From Paracoccaceae bacterium (GTDB taxonomy: Bacteria; Pseudomonadota; Alphaproteobacteria; Rhodobacterales; Rhodobacteraceae), in the NCBI GenBank assembly GCA_020832655.1, contig JAFIEF010000012.1, positions 1 through 64,000 on the forward strand: a stretch of 64,000 bases of DNA, given 5' to 3'. This document shows, in pieces, positions 36,643 through 45,167 of the stretch. The notes beneath the pieces were generated by a model. That model did no database searches. It worked only from the letters and a program-made list of their open reading frames with translations, and had not been told where the DNA came from. Every line of letters begins with the position of its first letter. Positions within the stretch are counted from its first letter, which is position 1. The position numbers were made by a program, and so were the translations under genes.

Positions 36643-37422
36643 TCAGCTTGGGGCGCGTTCGGCCCAGCCCGCGAAGATCTTTTCCAGCGCAACGACGATG
36701 TAGTAAAGCACGATGCCCAGAAAGGCCAGCGCGATCAGGACCGCGAACATCAGCGGGAAATCCGAATTCGTCCGGCCACTGTCGAACAGCGCACCAAGGC
36801 CACGGCCATGCGGGCTGACGATCTCCATCAGATTGGTGCCGATGAAGGCCAGCGTCACCGCGACTTTCAGCGCACCGAAAAATTCGGGCAGGGTCTTGGG
36901 CAGGGCGATCTTCCAGAAGATCGTGGCCTGCGACGCGCCAAGGCTGCGCAGGATGTCGCGATATTCGGGTTCCAGCGTCGAAAGCCCGATACTGACCGAG
37001 ACCGCAATCGGGAAGAAAGAGATCATGAAGGCCAGAAGCACGGTGTTGAAATCATGCTGCCCCACGAACATCAGCGCGACGATCGGCACCACTGTTGCCT
37101 TGGGAATGGCGTTGAAGCCCACAAGGATGGGATAGAGCGCATCGCGCATGATGCGCGAAAAGCCCATGATCATGCCCAGAAGCGTGCCGAACAAGACCGC
37201 CAGCATCAGCCCCAGAACCGTGCGCCACAGCGTCTGCCAGCCCATTGTCAGAAACAGGTTCCAGTGCCGCTGATAGGCCGGCGGCAGATCGGATGGCGCC
37301 GCCATCTTGAAAGTGGGCCATGCATTATACCACACCAGCCATTCCCAGAACGCCAGCAGCACAATGACCGCGATCACCGGCACCGCGATGGCGCGCATGT
37401 ATTTCTGCACTGTCAGGTTCAT
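36643..37422 (-). CDS. ABC transporter permease (SsuC/TauC/NMT1 type)
   Basis: A 259-residue protein with six membrane helices and the EAA-type cytoplasmic loop LGASQATIFWKIALPKTLPEF (core LGASQATIFWKIALP). It belongs to the nitrate/sulfonate/taurine/pyrimidine-precursor permease family. Its ATG overlaps the ATPase stop by four bases. Together with that ATPase and the upstream NMT1-like binding protein it forms an importer. Confidence 0.9.
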   Translation of the reverse strand: MNLTVQKYMRAIAVPVIAVIVLLAFWEWLVWYNAWPTFKMAAPSDLPPAYQRHWNLFLTMGWQTLWRTVLGLMLAVLFGTLLGMIMGFSRIMRDALYPILVGFNAIPKATVVPIVALMFVGQHDFNTVLLAFMISFFPIAVSVSIGLSTLEPEYRDILRSLGASQATIFWKIALPKTLPEFFGALKVAVTLAFIGTNLMEIVSPHGRGLGALFDSGRTNSDFPLMFAVLIALAFLGIVLYYIVVALEKIFAGWAERAPS

Positions 37423-38216
37423 GACGCGCCCTCTTCTGCCGGGGCGCGGCCCTGCGCGATCTCGATCTGGTGGCGCAGCACATTCAGATGCTCGGCCGCT
37501 TCGGGGGTGTAGAGGTCGTCAAGCGTGCGCTTGCCGGTCTTGGGCACATCAAGCACATATTGCGTGCTTGCGGGGCGGCCCGACAGCACCACCACCTGAT
37601 CGGCCAGAAAGATCGATTCGCGCAGATCATGGGTGATCAGCACGCCGGTAAAAGGCTCTCGCGCCTTGACCTCATGCATGGTCATCCACAGATCCTCGCG
37701 GGTGAAGGCATCCAGCGCCCCGAAGGGTTCATCGAGGATCAGCACATCGGGCTGATGGATCAGCGCGCGGCACAGGCTGGCGCGCTGGCGCATGCCGCCC
37801 GACAGTTCGGACGGGCGCTTGTCCTCGAAGCCTTCAAGCCCGACCAGCGACAGCAGGAAACGCGCGCGTTCCTCGGCCTGTTTGCGCGACAGTTTCGAGG
37901 GCACGATTTCCAGCGGCAGCAGCACATTCTTCAAAATCGTGCGCCATTCCAGCAGCACCGGGTTCTGAAACGCCATGCCCACTGTCGAGCGCGGCCCCTT
38001 GACGCGTTCGCCATGCAGCCAGACTTCGCCCTCATCGGGTTTCATCAGCCCGGCGATCAGCCGCGTCAGCGTGGATTTGCCACAGCCCGACGGCCCGACC
38101 ACAGCGACAAAGCCGCCTTCGGGCACCGAAATTTCCAGCCCGTCCAGAACCGGCAACGGCCCCGCATCGGTCTGATAGGCGTGACGCACGCCCTTGATAT
38201 CAATCAGGTTTTCCAT
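37419..38216 (-). CDS. ABC transporter ATPase (SsuB/TauB type)
   Basis: A 265-residue nucleotide-binding protein with Walker A GPSGCGKST, signature LSGGMRQRASLCRAL and Walker B LILDEPFGALD. The last ~40 residues are a family-specific extension. I chose the ATG at 38216 (MENLIDIKGV). It lies 59 bases after the binding-protein stop, across an intrinsic terminator, and overlaps the permease. Confidence 0.92.
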   Translation of the reverse strand: MENLIDIKGVRHAYQTDAGPLPVLDGLEISVPEGGFVAVVGPSGCGKSTLTRLIAGLMKPDEGEVWLHGERVKGPRSTVGMAFQNPVLLEWRTILKNVLLPLEIVPSKLSRKQAEERARFLLSLVGLEGFEDKRPSELSGGMRQRASLCRALIHQPDVLILDEPFGALDAFTREDLWMTMHEVKAREPFTGVLITHDLRESIFLADQVVVLSGRPASTQYVLDVPKTGKRTLDDLYTPEAAEHLNVLRHQIEIAQGRAPAEEGAS

Positions 38217-38225
38217 CCTGCCCCC

Positions 38226-38266
38226 AAGCAAAAAAAGGGCCAGCGCGCGCGAAACGCGCTGGCCCC
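38226..38266 (-). terminator. Intrinsic terminator between binding protein and ATPase genes
   Basis: On the minus strand GGGCCAGCGCG pairs with CGCGCTGGCCC around TTTCGCG-rich loop sequence and is followed by TTTTTTTGC. Partial termination here would yield more binding protein than transporter. Confidence 0.8.
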
Positions 38267-38275
38267 GATCAGTTC

Positions 38276-39280
38276 TCAGTCCAGCTTGAAGCCGCCTTCG
38301 GGCAGGAACGCATCAGTGAAATACAGGCTCGCATCCGGCTCTGTCTGGTATTCATAGGTCAGGCGGATCTGCTCGAGCGAATTGGCAAAGCGCGCATCGT
38401 CAATGATGCCCATGCCGTTTTCCATGACCCAGTCGGTCACGATATTGTCACGCAGCGCCAGTTCCAGACGGCGCAGTTCCAGTTCGACATCCATCGCCGG
38501 GTTGAACGGCACGATAGCCTGCACCGCCGCTTCGGGGTCGGCGATTGTGTCGACAACGCCTTTTGCCACAGCTGCCAGGAAGGCTGTGACCGCGTCCGGG
38601 TTGGCGGCGGCGAAATCGGTGTTGACGATGATCACATTGCCATAAAGATCGACCCCGTGATCGGCCATCAGGATCACGGAAATATCGTCTTCCGGCACGC
38701 CCAGCCGCGCGGTGTTCAGGAAGGATGTGAAGCTGAAGCCGGTCACCGCCGCGACAGTGCCTTCGGCCAGCGAAGGTTCGCGGGTGGGGAAGCCCACGGG
38801 TTCAATCGTCACCTGATCGGCATCAATGCCGGTTTCGGCCACGAAGATCGGCCATTGTGCAAACGCGCCATCGGGGGGCGGCGCACCCAGCACACGGCCT
38901 TCCAGATCAGATGGGGCTTCCACCCCCAGCGATTTGCGCCCGACAATGGCGAAAGGCGGCTTGTCATAGACCATCATCGCGCCGATCACCGGGGCGCCGG
39001 GGTTCTGGTCCAGAAACTTAATCAGGCTGTTCATATCGGCAAAGCCAACCGGGAACGCACCTGTTGCAACTTTCGGAATCGCATCAAGGCTGCCTTGCCC
39101 TGCGGTGACTTCGACCGACAATCCGGCTTCGCCAAAATAGCCCTGATCGATGGCCACGAAATAGGGGGCTGACGGCCCCTCGAAGCGCCAGTCAAGCGCG
39201 AAGGGCATGTTGGTCTGGGCCTGGACCGCGCTGGCCATCACCGTCACCCCCAATGCCGTGGTGAGTGCATATCTGAACAT
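38276..39280 (-). CDS. ABC transporter substrate-binding protein (NMT1/THI5-like)
   Basis: A 334-residue periplasmic binding protein. The signal peptide covers residues 1-22 (VTVMASAVQAQ). The mature part begins with FALDWRFEGPSAPYFVAIDQGYF, in pieces FALDWRFEGPSAPYF and AIDQGYFGEAGL, typical of NMT1/SsuA. It binds an organic ligand (thiamine-pyrimidine precursor, sulfonate or similar) and feeds the SsuBC-type importer downstream. I chose the ATG at 39280, which gives a clean signal peptide; the ORF extends upstream without support. Confidence 0.9.
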   Translation of the reverse strand: MFRYALTTALGVTVMASAVQAQTNMPFALDWRFEGPSAPYFVAIDQGYFGEAGLSVEVTAGQGSLDAIPKVATGAFPVGFADMNSLIKFLDQNPGAPVIGAMMVYDKPPFAIVGRKSLGVEAPSDLEGRVLGAPPPDGAFAQWPIFVAETGIDADQVTIEPVGFPTREPSLAEGTVAAVTGFSFTSFLNTARLGVPEDDISVILMADHGVDLYGNVIIVNTDFAAANPDAVTAFLAAVAKGVVDTIADPEAAVQAIVPFNPAMDVELELRRLELALRDNIVTDWVMENGMGIIDDARFANSLEQIRLTYEYQTEPDASLYFTDAFLPEGGFKLD

Positions 39281-39767
39281 TGTGTCGCCTCCTGTTGTGT
39301 GTTCTGTTCTGTGCGTAGGTGCTTGGCGGCGGACTGTCATCGCGCAGCAAGCCACACCGACCGCTTCCCGCCACATCAGCTGTATTCTTGGGCATAAGTC
39401 GCATCAGATGCAACAATTTTGATCAAAGCGGGCGTTGACGCGACATGACAAGCTGCCGGACCGGCCAGCCCGGCCGATGACCCGCCAGATGGCACCCCGA
39501 TCACCTTGCGGGTGATCGCACATCCTCCGGGCGGCACTTGTCTGCGCGCCATGTCATTGGCCGCCAAGACATCTGACCGCTCAATCAGGGCCACGCTGGC
39601 ACATATCATTGCCGAGCGCGTGCAGGCGGCAAGCTGCGCTGGCACTGGCTGACAAGACCCTTGCCAAGCCGCCCAAGGCGCTGGTCAGGAAACGGCGCGG
39701 CTGGTGGTGCAACTGGCGCAAGGGCGGCAAGCGCTGAACGCGCGCACCCCTGCCCCGCAAGCGCCGC
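39281..39767. other. Intergenic region without a recognisable gene
   Basis: About 490 bases between the binding-protein start and the lysK stop. Fragments such as plus-strand SIRATLAHIIAERVQAA (ending at a stop near 39655) and a basic tail KPPKALVRKRRGWWCNW in another frame look protein-like but are not joined in one frame. They may be remains of a decayed gene. A GATCACC/GGTGATC hairpin is at 39499-39517. Nothing here can be named. Confidence 0.4.
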
Positions 39768-41393
39768 TCAGCCCTGTCCGGCCAGTTCCCCCGCCAGCGC
39801 CTTGTCGATCAGCGCGACCGTTTCCTGAACCCCGTAAAGCGCGATGAAGCTGCCCCAGCGCGGCCCCTGGCTTGCACCCAGAAGCACCTCGTAAAGCACC
39901 TTGAACCAGTCGCGCAGGGATTCGAAACCATGTGCCTTTCCGGTGTCGCGCACCACTGACATGAACAGCTCTTCGCTCAGGCTGTCGAACTGTCCGGCAT
40001 AGGCGGCGGGCACCTGCCCGCTGGCGGCAATCTGGCGCAATGTGCCCGCCAGCGCTTCCAGCGCCGCGGCCTCTTCGGGTGCGGGCGCGCGGAAGGACAG
40101 GGTGGGGGCCACGAAATCGCGGAAATAGCGCACGGCAAAGCCTGCCGCCTGATCCAGATCGGGGTGGGTTTCGGGCGCGGCCTGCGGCGCATAGCGGCGG
40201 ATAAAGCCCCAAAGCGTCGCCTTGTCCTGCGCTTGGGCGACCGAGGCCAGATTGAGCAGCAGCGAGAAGCTGACCACCATACCAGAGGCAGGCGGGTTGC
40301 CGCCATGAATATGCCAGACCGGGTTGGCAAGCTGCTGATCGATGCTCTGGCGCGGATAGGCCTGCAATTGCTGGTGATACTCATCAACCGCCTTGGGGAT
40401 CACATCCCAGCTCAGCCGCTTGGCGGTGCGGGGTTTCAGAAACATGTAATAGGACAAGGATTCAGTGCTGGCATAGGTCAGCCATTCATCAATGGTCAGC
40501 CCGTTGCCCTTGGATTTGCTGATCTTCTCGCCGTTTTCATCCAGAAACAGCTCATAGACATAATGCTCGGGCTTGCGTCCGCCCAGTATCTCGCAGATGC
40601 GGTCATAGATCGCGGTGTTGGTGGAATGGTCCTTGCCATACATCTCGAAATCGACATCGAGCGCGGCCCAGCGCGCGCCGAAATCGGGCTTCCATTGCAG
40701 TTTCACGCGGCCACCCGTGACCGGCAGCGTCCATTCGCGCCCATCTTCATCATCAAAGGTAATCTCGCCCTTGGCGCCGTCCACATGCTTCATCGGCACA
40801 TACAGAACCCGGCCCGTTTCGGGGTGGATCGGCAGGAAGATGGAATAGGTCTGCTGGCGTTCCTCGCGCAGGGATTTCAGCATCACCTTCATCACATCAT
40901 CATAGCGTTCTGCCGCGCGCAGCAGCACCGCGTCAAACTTGCCAGAGCGATAGAATTCGGTCGCGCTGATGAACTCATACTCGAACCCGAACGTGTCCAG
41001 AAACCGGCGCAGCATGGCGTTGTTATGATCGCCAAAGCTGGCATGGGTGCCGAACGGGTCGGGCACCGAGGTCAGCGGCCTTTGCAGATGCTCGCGCAGC
41101 GCCTCGGGGTCGGGCACATTGTCGGGCACCTTGCGCATGCCGTCCAGATCATCGGAAAAGCAGATCAGGCGGGTGGGAATGTCGCTGATCGCTTCGAAGG
41201 CGCGGCGGATCATGGTGGTGCGCGCGACCTCGCCAAAAGTGCCGATATGCGGCAGCCCAGACGGGCCATAGCCGGTTTCAAACAGCACATATCCCTTTTC
41301 AGGCGCCTTGCCCTTGTAGCGCGCAGCCAGCTTGCGGGCCTCTTCAAACGGCCAGGCTTTGGATGTCAGGGCAGCTTCGCGCAGGGCAGACAT
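39768..41393 (-). CDS. lysK: Lysyl-tRNA synthetase, class I
   Basis: A 541-residue class I (archaeal-type) LysRS, the form used by many alphaproteobacteria. The HIGH-like motif is in [12 protein letters not shown] and the KMSKS-like motif in [11 protein letters not shown]. It charges tRNA-Lys. I chose the ATG at 41393 ([19 protein letters not shown], family-like). ATGs at 41405-41396 are possible because the ribosome-binding site is poor. Confidence 0.94.
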   Translation of the reverse strand: MSALREAALTSKAWPFEEARKLAARYKGKAPEKGYVLFETGYGPSGLPHIGTFGEVARTTMIRRAFEAISDIPTRLICFSDDLDGMRKVPDNVPDPEALREHLQRPLTSVPDPFGTHASFGDHNNAMLRRFLDTFGFEYEFISATEFYRSGKFDAVLLRAAERYDDVMKVMLKSLREERQQTYSIFLPIHPETGRVLYVPMKHVDGAKGEITFDDEDGREWTLPVTGGRVKLQWKPDFGARWAALDVDFEMYGKDHSTNTAIYDRICEILGGRKPEHYVYELFLDENGEKISKSKGNGLTIDEWLTYASTESLSYYMFLKPRTAKRLSWDVIPKAVDEYHQQLQAYPRQSIDQQLANPVWHIHGGNPPASGMVVSFSLLLNLASVAQAQDKATLWGFIRRYAPQAAPETHPDLDQAAGFAVRYFRDFVAPTLSFRAPAPEEAAALEALAGTLRQIAASGQVPAAYAGQFDSLSEELFMSVVRDTGKAHGFESLRDWFKVLYEVLLGASQGPRWGSFIALYGVQETVALIDKALAGELAGQG

Positions 41394-41486
41394 GGGCATC
41401 ATCACTTTCGGGTGGGGGGCGGAACTTCTGTTGGGTTCCTATTGCGACCGCCTGCCCGCGTCAATAATCTGCACCCGAACATATGT

Positions 41487-41924
41487 ATGACGGAACGTTT
41501 CATGCCCCCGACACCTGCATCGCTGTCTCCACAGGATTCGCTTGTTGCCGTTATGATCGCGGCCTCTGCGGCAGATCAGGAAATCCGCACCGCGGAACTG
41601 GTCGCAATTCAGGCGCTGGTGAACCATCTGCCGGTCTTTGCCGATTACGATTCTGACCGGATCAAGACAGTCGCACAGACTGTATTTGATCTGTTCGAGG
41701 AAGAAGACGGGCTTGACGCGCTGTTCGGGCTGATCCGCGACGCACTGCCCGACAAGCTGTATGAGACCGCCTATACGCTGGCCTGCGATGTCGCGGCCGC
41801 CGATGGGCGGCTGGTGCAGACTGAATTGCGCTTTCTGGAAGAAATCCGCCACGAACTCAGCATCGACCGGCTGCATGCCGCCGCCATCGAACGCGCAGCA
41901 CGGGCGCGGCACATGACCCTGTAA
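41487..41924 (+). CDS. TerB-like tellurite-resistance-family protein
   Basis: A 145-residue, mostly alpha-helical acidic protein containing the TerB pattern of two helical repeats: SLVAVMIAASAADQEIRTAEL and YTLACDVAAADGRLVQTEL, in which A-x-D-G/Q-x-x acidic loops may bind metal. Stand-alone TerB proteins are common; function unclear. It is divergent from lysK. ATG 41502 is an alternative start. Confidence 0.82.
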   Translation: MTERFMPPTPASLSPQDSLVAVMIAASAADQEIRTAELVAIQALVNHLPVFADYDSDRIKTVAQTVFDLFEEEDGLDALFGLIRDALPDKLYETAYTLACDVAAADGRLVQTELRFLEEIRHELSIDRLHAAAIERAARARHMTL

Positions 41925-42024
41925 CTGACCGCGACCCGGCTGCGGCCCCCATTTCCAGCGGCTGTTTTTCGGCGTGACAACTTGTCGCAGCCGCGCTAGC
42001 CTTCCTGCCGGAGGAGGATCCGGC

Positions 42025-42552
42025 ATGTTCGAACAGCGCCATCACGATGCGCTCTTGGAAATGCGCCGCAGGCTGTTCGGTTATGCCTGCGCATTGTCGC
42101 CCGATATCGCCAGCGCCGAGGATCTGTATCAGGATGCGGTGCTGCGCGCGATGTCCGCGCGCAAGGTGCCCGAAGACCTGACGGCGTTCCGGGTCTGGGT
42201 GTTTCGCCTGCTGCGCAATCTGTGGATTGACCGCTTGCGCGCCTCTGGGCGCACGCCCGACCTGACCCAGGAAGACATGCTTGACGCTGCCTCGGAACAG
42301 ACCCCGGAAGACACGGTCGTCAACCGGCTGGCGGTGCGTCAGGCCTTCATGACACTCAGCAAGCCGCATCGCGATGTATTGGCGCTGGTCGATATCGCCG
42401 GTTTCAGCTATGCAGAGGCCGCAGAAATTCTGGACACAGCCAGTGGAACGATCATGAGCCGTGTAAGCCGTGCAAGAACCATCCTGGCCCAGCGCCTGAG
42501 CGAGGATGACACGGTCGTGGCATTACCGCGCAACCGGCAGGCCCGAGGATAG
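42025..42552 (+). CDS. ECF-type RNA polymerase sigma factor
   Basis: A 175-residue sigma70-family protein with only regions 2 and 4. Region 2: SAEDLYQDAVLRAM, then RVWVFRLLRNLWIDRLRA (helices binding the -10). Region 4: LSKPHRDVLALVDIAGFSYAEAAEIL, in pieces HRDVLALVDIAGFSYAEAA and GTIMSRVSRAR (binding the -35). GGAGGAGG 7-9 bases before the ATG at 42025 marks the start. A predicted anti-sigma gene follows after 5 bases, and a sulfite-dehydrogenase-like operon comes next, so that operon is a likely target. Confidence 0.9.
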   Translation: MFEQRHHDALLEMRRRLFGYACALSPDIASAEDLYQDAVLRAMSARKVPEDLTAFRVWVFRLLRNLWIDRLRASGRTPDLTQEDMLDAASEQTPEDTVVNRLAVRQAFMTLSKPHRDVLALVDIAGFSYAEAAEILDTASGTIMSRVSRARTILAQRLSEDDTVVALPRNRQARG

Positions 42553-42557
42553 ACGCC

Positions 42558-43307
42558 ATGCCCGAGCAGATATCGCAAGACACGCTCAACGCCTATGTGG
42601 ATGGGGAACTGCCCGCCGCACTGGCCGCGCAGATCAGCGATGCGCTGCTCTATGATCGTGCACTTGCGCAGCGCGTGGCGGCGATCCACCGGCTAAAGGC
42701 GGCATCGGCCCAGGCGTTTGACGATATCGCGCTGCCCCAGCTTCCGACCCCTGCCGCACCGGCTCGGCGCGGGCGCAAGGCGGTTGCTGCGGCGCTGGCG
42801 GGGCTGGTGGCTCTGGGCGGTGCCTTGTGGACACCCCCACCAGCCCCGATACCGGATCTTGCAAAGGTGATCGCGGCCAGCCCGCAACAGGCGCATGCCG
42901 TCTGGCTGCACGCATCCATCCCCGGCGACAGGCCCGCCCATCCAGACGGGTTTGACTGGATAGCAGAGATAACGCGGGCCTCGGGGCTGGAACTGGTGCA
43001 TCTGTCGGGCTGGCGCAGTGGCGGGATGCATCTGGGCTATCTGGGCAGCAATGCCTGCCGCCTCAGCCTGTTCATCCAGCCTGAGGCCGGTGCCAACACT
43101 ACGCTGGACATGCATCTTGATGACCAGTTGCAACAAGCGCGCTGGGTCACATCCGGGCTGCGTTTTGACCTGATTGCCCATGATATGGACACGGCCCGCT
43201 TTGCCACCATCGCAACGACAGCGCATCAGAAAAGCCGCGACAACCTGCCCGCGAATGCCGCGCAGATCGCGCTGATCAACGCCGCGCGACTGCCCTGCCT
43301 GGCCTGA
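42558..43307 (+). CDS. Membrane-bound anti-sigma factor (predicted)
   Basis: A 249-residue protein. The cytoplasmic N-terminus (residues 1-70, QDTLNAYVDGELPAALAAQI) resembles the helical sigma-binding domain of anti-sigma factors, and one membrane helix follows (AVAAALAGLVALGGALW, about 75-92). The periplasmic part (~155 residues) has a Cys pair (SNACRL, LPCLA). There is no HxxxCxxC zinc motif, so it is not a ZAS-type factor. It directly follows the sigma gene and presumably holds it at the membrane until a periplasmic signal arrives. Confidence 0.82.
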   Translation: MPEQISQDTLNAYVDGELPAALAAQISDALLYDRALAQRVAAIHRLKAASAQAFDDIALPQLPTPAAPARRGRKAVAAALAGLVALGGALWTPPPAPIPDLAKVIAASPQQAHAVWLHASIPGDRPAHPDGFDWIAEITRASGLELVHLSGWRSGGMHLGYLGSNACRLSLFIQPEAGANTTLDMHLDDQLQQARWVTSGLRFDLIAHDMDTARFATIATTAHQKSRDNLPANAAQIALINAARLPCLA

Positions 43308-43315
43308 GAAAAACT

Positions 43316-43338
43316 GCCTGCGACATTTTTTCGCAGGC
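43316..43338. repeat. Hairpin after the anti-sigma gene
   Basis: GCCTGCGA and TCGCAGGC form an 8-bp stem around a T-rich loop. It lies 9 bases after the anti-sigma stop. It may be a weak terminator or part of the regulation of the next operon. Confidence 0.45.
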
Positions 43339-43342
43339 CAAT

Positions 43343-43368
43343 GGAATAATCAGCATCCGAAAAACGTC
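43343..43368 (+). promoter_or_regulatory. Candidate ECF-sigma promoter of the sulfite dehydrogenase operon
   Basis: GGAATA (43343-43348), a 16-base spacer and CGTC (43365-43368) match the general GGAA(C/T)-N16-CGTC layout of ECF promoters. The site lies 64 bases before the sorA-like start. It is consistent with control by the neighbouring ECF factor. Confidence 0.45.
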
Positions 43369-43431
43369 TTTACTGTCAGGGACGCCACTCTGGCGTTCCG
43401 AACTGGCTCTGGACATGGGAGGATGCACAGC

Positions 43432-44739
43432 ATGCCAAGTAAAGAACGCGGACTTGTCGAACTCTATCATGATGATCCCGAACGCGCGGAATATCTGGTT
43501 TTCGGGCGCAAGGCCGGGCCGGACCGGCGCGGTTTCCTGAAAGGGGCGGGGCTGGCCTCTATGGGGGCGGTGCTGGGCACAACGATCCCCTTCAGCGCCA
43601 ATATGCCTGCCGGACTGATGCCTGCGGCGCTGGCCGAAACCGTCAATGAATTCACTTTTGACGCCAAGCATGCCGACATGATCGTGCATAATGACCGTCC
43701 GGTGAATGTCGAGGCGGCGGTTCACCTGCTGGATGACGACATTACCCCGGCCGCGCATCACTTCATCCGCAATAACGGCACCATGCCGATGCCGATGAGC
43801 AAATCCGACTGGCGGCTGAAGATCGATGGCGAAGTGAACGATGAGCTGGAGCTGACCTATGACCAGCTCATGAACGAGTTCGAGCATGTCACCTTCCGCG
43901 CACAACTGGAATGCGGCGGCAATGGCCGCGCGGGCTTCAACCCCCTGCCGCGCGGCAACCCGTGGACTATCGGCGCGATTGGCAATGCCGAATGGACCGG
44001 GGTGCGCCTCAGTGACATTCTGCGCCGCGCAGGGCTGAAGCCCTCGGCGGTCTATACTGGCCATTACAGCTATGACGAGCATCTCTCGGGCGATCCCGAC
44101 CGCCCCGCCATCTCGCGCGGTGGCCCTATCGACAAGATGATGGATCCGCATACCATCATCGCGCTCAAGATGAATGGCGGCGATATCCCCATCGAACACG
44201 GCTACCCCGCGCGGATTGTTGCACCGGGCTGGGCCGGGTCGGTCAGCCAGAAATGGGTGACACGCATCTGGGTGCGCGACCGCGAACATGACGGGCCGGG
44301 CATGACAGGGCTGAGCTACCGCATGCCGCGTCATCCGGTAGAGCCGGGGGCAGAAGTCGCGCATGAGGACATGATGGTCATGGGCTCGATGGTCGTGAAA
44401 TCCGCGATCACCAACCCGGTCGCCGGGGCAGAGGTCCGCGCGGGCACACCTTTCGAGATCCGCGGTCAGGCCTGGGCAGGCGACAATCATGTCGTGCGGA
44501 TGGAAACCTCTATCGATTTCGGGGCGACCTGGCAAACCGCCGAATTGCACGCACCGCATAACCGCTATTCCTGGCAGCGCTGGAAGCAGACGGTCATCCC
44601 GCCTCTGGCAGGCTATTACGAGGTCTGGTCGCGCGCGACCGACAATCAGGGCAACAGCCAGCCAATGGTGGTGCCGGGCTGGAACCCGCGCGGCTATCTG
44701 AACAATTCCTGCCACCGCATCCACTTCACGGCTGTGTAA
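43432..44739 (+). CDS. Sulfite dehydrogenase-like molybdoenzyme, SorA/SoxC type
   Basis: A 435-residue sulfite-oxidase-family protein. The N-terminus has a twin-arginine signal (DRRGFLKGAG, residues 32-41). The molybdopterin domain (about 100-290) has the Mo-ligand Cys at residue 161 in QLECGGNGRAGF. The C-terminal Mo-co dimerisation domain (about 310-435) contains GQAWAGDNHVVRMETSIDFG. It should oxidise sulfite or a related sulfur compound in the periplasm and pass electrons to the cytochrome encoded 15 bases downstream. GGAGG 9 bases upstream picks the ATG at 43432. Confidence 0.88.
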   Translation: MPSKERGLVELYHDDPERAEYLVFGRKAGPDRRGFLKGAGLASMGAVLGTTIPFSANMPAGLMPAALAETVNEFTFDAKHADMIVHNDRPVNVEAAVHLLDDDITPAAHHFIRNNGTMPMPMSKSDWRLKIDGEVNDELELTYDQLMNEFEHVTFRAQLECGGNGRAGFNPLPRGNPWTIGAIGNAEWTGVRLSDILRRAGLKPSAVYTGHYSYDEHLSGDPDRPAISRGGPIDKMMDPHTIIALKMNGGDIPIEHGYPARIVAPGWAGSVSQKWVTRIWVRDREHDGPGMTGLSYRMPRHPVEPGAEVAHEDMMVMGSMVVKSAITNPVAGAEVRAGTPFEIRGQAWAGDNHVVRMETSIDFGATWQTAELHAPHNRYSWQRWKQTVIPPLAGYYEVWSRATDNQGNSQPMVVPGWNPRGYLNNSCHRIHFTAV

Positions 44740-44754
44740 GGACCGGGAAACAAG

Positions 44755-45099
44755 ATGAAGAAACTTGCTTCAACCTGCGGGGCGGCTATCGCCGCCCTGC
44801 TGCTGGCAGCGCCCATGCAGGCAGATGCCGAAGAGCGCATCACCCGGCTGGCCGATGTGCCGGAAGATTTCGAATTCTACCCGCTTCCCCCCGGCGATGG
44901 CGTCGACGAAGTCTATTACGGCTGCATCGCCTGCCATTCGCTGCGCACAGTCACCAATGGGGGTTACTCGCGCCGGGTTTGGGACGAGCTTCTGGACTGG
45001 ATGGTCAAGGATCAGGGCATGATGGAACCAGAGCCGGAAATACGCGAGATCATGCTCGACTATCTGGAAACCTATATCGGCGAGGATTGGGAGGGCTGA
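44755..45099 (+). CDS. SorB-like c-type cytochrome partner
   Basis: A 114-residue protein with a signal peptide (residues 1-25, LLLAAPMQADA) and one haem-binding motif CIACH (residues 57-61). Acidic residues are abundant, with several Met in the C-terminal half as possible sixth ligands (WMVKDQGMMEPEPE). It follows the molybdoenzyme by 15 bases. The arrangement equals SorAB or SoxCD-like pairs in which the cytochrome takes electrons from the Mo centre. Confidence 0.86.
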   Translation: MKKLASTCGAAIAALLLAAPMQADAEERITRLADVPEDFEFYPLPPGDGVDEVYYGCIACHSLRTVTNGGYSRRVWDELLDWMVKDQGMMEPEPEIREIMLDYLETYIGEDWEG

Positions 45100-45123
45100 G
45101 GCAGCCCCCACCCTGCCCCCTCT

Positions 45124-45150
45124 CAGGCGCGGCCCGTCGGGTCGCGCCTG
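45124..45150. terminator. GC-rich hairpin between sorB-like gene and mipZ
   Basis: CAGGCGCG pairs with CGCGCCTG, with an inner CCC/GGG pairing, between the convergent stops. There is no T-run, so it may be a bidirectional stem-type terminator only. Confidence 0.4.
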
Positions 45151-45167
45151 TCGCATGATGCGAGGGT

